From NCBI RefSeq assembly GCF_013464485.1, contig NZ_RAUX01000016.1, forward strand, positions 72,359 to 136,358: a stretch of 64,000 nucleotides of DNA, written 5' to 3'. The position numbers and the translations under genes were made by a program. Below are positions 62,615 to 64,000 of the stretch, piece after piece; the first letter of the stretch is position 1; each line of letters begins with the position of its first letter. The notes beneath the pieces are model-generated. The model searched no databases and was not told where the DNA came from. It saw only the letters and a program-made list of their open reading frames with translations. This stretch comes from Stenotrophomonas maltophilia. GTDB taxonomy: Bacteria > Pseudomonadota > Gammaproteobacteria > Xanthomonadales > Xanthomonadaceae.

Positions 62615-64000
62615 CTAGAAGCGGACGGACCACCGCGCATTGGCGCCATGGTCGCGGCTTTCACTGCCGAACTGGCCGCTGTAGCCCAGCTCCAGCTGCT
62701 GGCGCGGGGTCAGCCACGCCGACAGGCCGAGCTCGGCCACCACGGCGTTGTCGGCAATCGGTGCGCCCTCCACCGGGAAGGAGCTGCTGCTGTTGGCGAA
62801 GGCCAGGTTGGCTACCTGGCGGCGGTCGCCGGTAGCGCGGCGATAGCCCACCCCACCACGCAGGTGCAGCCAACTGTCCTGCTGGAACGATGCTTTCAGG
62901 CCCTTGTCGAAGCGCAGTCCAGCGGTCGCAATGGTGGTGGCGGTGTTATCCACCTTGCCGTGCAGGGCTGCCGCACCACCGCGTTCGTTGATCTGCTTCA
63001 TGTCTACTTCCACTCGGGCGACCTGCAGATAGGGTTCCAGGCCGCCTTCTGCGGTGCCGAACCGGTATCCGCCTTCGATGAAGGCCTGGCGGGTATGTGC
63101 GTTGTAGCGTGCGCTCAGGCTGTCGCTGAAACCGGCAAAGGCAACATCACGCGTGCTCTTCACTTCGTTGCGGCTCCATGCCACGCCGCCGCGCAGGCCG
63201 AAGCCGCCCCAGTTGTGGCCGGCGTAGGCACCGAAGTGCGTGTTGTCGATCTTCGACCTGGCACGTCGCTCCTGCTGCTTCACATCAGTGCGGCCCGTAC
63301 CGACCAGCACGCCGATCTGCCAGCCACCGAACTCGTGGTCGAGGCCGACCAGCACGCCATTGCTGTTGGCATCGGTGCGCGCGGTGTTGCTGTTGCCATC
63401 CAGCTTGCTGTTGCCGCCGAGGGCCTGGACCCAGGCGCCAGTGGCGTCACCCGCCTCGGATCCAGGCGAGGCTGCACCGGCACGGCGCGACAGTGCGGCG
63501 TCACGCACGTAGCGGCTGCCTTCCACCAGCGCCAGCGGCGTGGCGGCGTGCAGTTCGCCACTGAGGCCATCAAGCGCGCCACCTACCTGCTGTGGGAACA
63601 GCTGGGTCAGCGGCTTGGGCAGGCCCTGGTTGATCGCCAGCCGGTCGGCGGCCGAAGCGGCCGCGCGCTGGTTCGGCGTGGTGGCTGCACTGGCCAGTGA
63701 GGCGCCCCGCGCGACGTCGATGCGCGCGCCGTTGCTGGCATAGGCCAGGCTGAACTGCAGGAAGGGTGAGAACGCGCTGAAGTCGGTCCTGGCGAACTGG
63801 CCGCTGATGCCGCCGTCCGCGCGCAGGAAGCTGAACTGTTCGCCGAGGTAATACACGCCCGGCTCCGGCAGTGCGACCAGTGTGCCGCCGAGGGTGGCGG
63901 TGCCGGTGACGTGCAGCTGATCGCTGCGCCCGCCCGGCGCCAGTTCGGCGGCATAGACGCCGGTTGCACCCTGCACGTAGTTGCCATCGATGGTGAGCGT
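62615..64000 (-). CDS. Autotransporter (type Va), C-terminal part only
   Basis: The frame is open from position 64000 to a stop at 62615, 461 residues. The start lies outside the window. Residues at the left (TLTIDGNYVQGATGVYAAEL...) are the end of a passenger beta-helix, of the type 'G.Y.QG..G.Y...L'. From about residue 190 (TGAWVQALGGNSKLDG) the 12-stranded autotransporter barrel runs to the C-terminal RWSVRF, with a final Phe as BAM signal. It resembles the AidA-I/pertactin-like group. The passenger's function cannot be told from this part. A terminator follows. Confidence 0.9.
   Translation of the reverse strand, partial: TLTIDGNYVQGATGVYAAELAPGGRSDQLHVTGTATLGGTLVALPEPGVYYLGEQFSFLRADGGISGQFARTDFSAFSPFLQFSLAYASNGARIDVARGASLASAATTPNQRAAASAADRLAINQGLPKPLTQLFPQQVGGALDGLSGELHAATPLALVEGSRYVRDAALSRRAGAASPGSEAGDATGAWVQALGGNSKLDGNSNTARTDANSNGVLVGLDHEFGGWQIGVLVGTGRTDVKQQERRARSKIDNTHFGAYAGHNWGGFGLRGGVAWSRNEVKSTRDVAFAGFSDSLSARYNAHTRQAFIEGGYRFGTAEGGLEPYLQVARVEVDMKQINERGGAAALHGKVDNTATTIATAGLRFDKGLKASFQQDSWLHLRGGVGYRRATGDRRQVANLAFANSSSSFPVEGAPIADNAVVAELGLSAWLTPRQQLELGYSGQFGSESRDHGANARWSVRF

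Overview
The window looks like about 64 kb of a high-GC chromosome of the Stenotrophomonas maltophilia complex (Xanthomonadaceae). Three things support this: many GTAG-headed palindromic REP elements (the SMAG family), an mdtABC-type efflux operon organised like smeIJK, and the xanthomonad or gammaproteobacterial gene neighbourhoods around dprA-smg-topA-tsaC, def-fmt-rsmB and rpoD. I saw no prophage, integrase, insertion sequence or CRISPR array. Most of the window is ordinary core genome with small lineage-specific genes between blocks.

Region 1 (1-10.2 kb): two small unknown genes, then a DAHP synthase gene preceded by a textbook attenuator. A 25-codon leader peptide carries six aromatic codons in a row and is followed by a perfect terminator hairpin. 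Next come a DUF5076 gene and the leftward efflux operon smeI-smeJ-smeK, with 4-bp overlaps between genes. Region 2 (10.2-15.1 kb): a TRIC-type membrane protein behind a tandem glycine riboswitch, a GIY-YIG protein, a small secreted protein, type II NADH dehydrogenase, a NYN-LOTUS protein and a glutathione S-transferase. Region 3 (15.1-26.3 kb): priA with an inverted pair of consensus DnaA boxes upstream, a membrane-anchored sigma-like protein with a DUF3106 partner, a MATE pump, SppA, a short-chain dehydrogenase, two DUF4124-like exported proteins and tsaC.

Region 4 (26.4-36.8 kb): topA, a pair of GYF_2 proteins (one with an RDD domain, one with a pilin-like domain), smg, dprA and a LysM protein run leftward. 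Divergent from them are def, fmt and rsmB. Region 5 (36.8-46 kb): an envelope-glycan block with an ArnT-like glycosyltransferase, GT4 and GT2 enzymes and a glycerophosphotransferase-like protein. It is followed by a pair of bacterial PH-domain membrane proteins, ribA and an LpxL-type acyltransferase. Region 6 (46-49.2 kb): dtd, rpoD with its terminator, and a CAU tRNA of the isoleucine (lysidine) type.

Region 7 (49.2-64 kb) is accessory in character: a protein with an internal duplication, DoxX, an H-NS-like protein, a DsbB-like membrane protein, orphans, a second glutathione S-transferase, an AraC regulator divergent from an EamA transporter, a winged-helix regulator, a TonB-dependent receptor, a DUF2383 protein, a CmlA-like MFS pump with a candidate leader peptide and hairpin, and the C-terminal part of an autotransporter that runs off the right edge. 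SMAG elements are dense between 2 and 42 kb and absent to the right of that. In five genes the TAG of the element's GTAG head is the stop codon of the gene.
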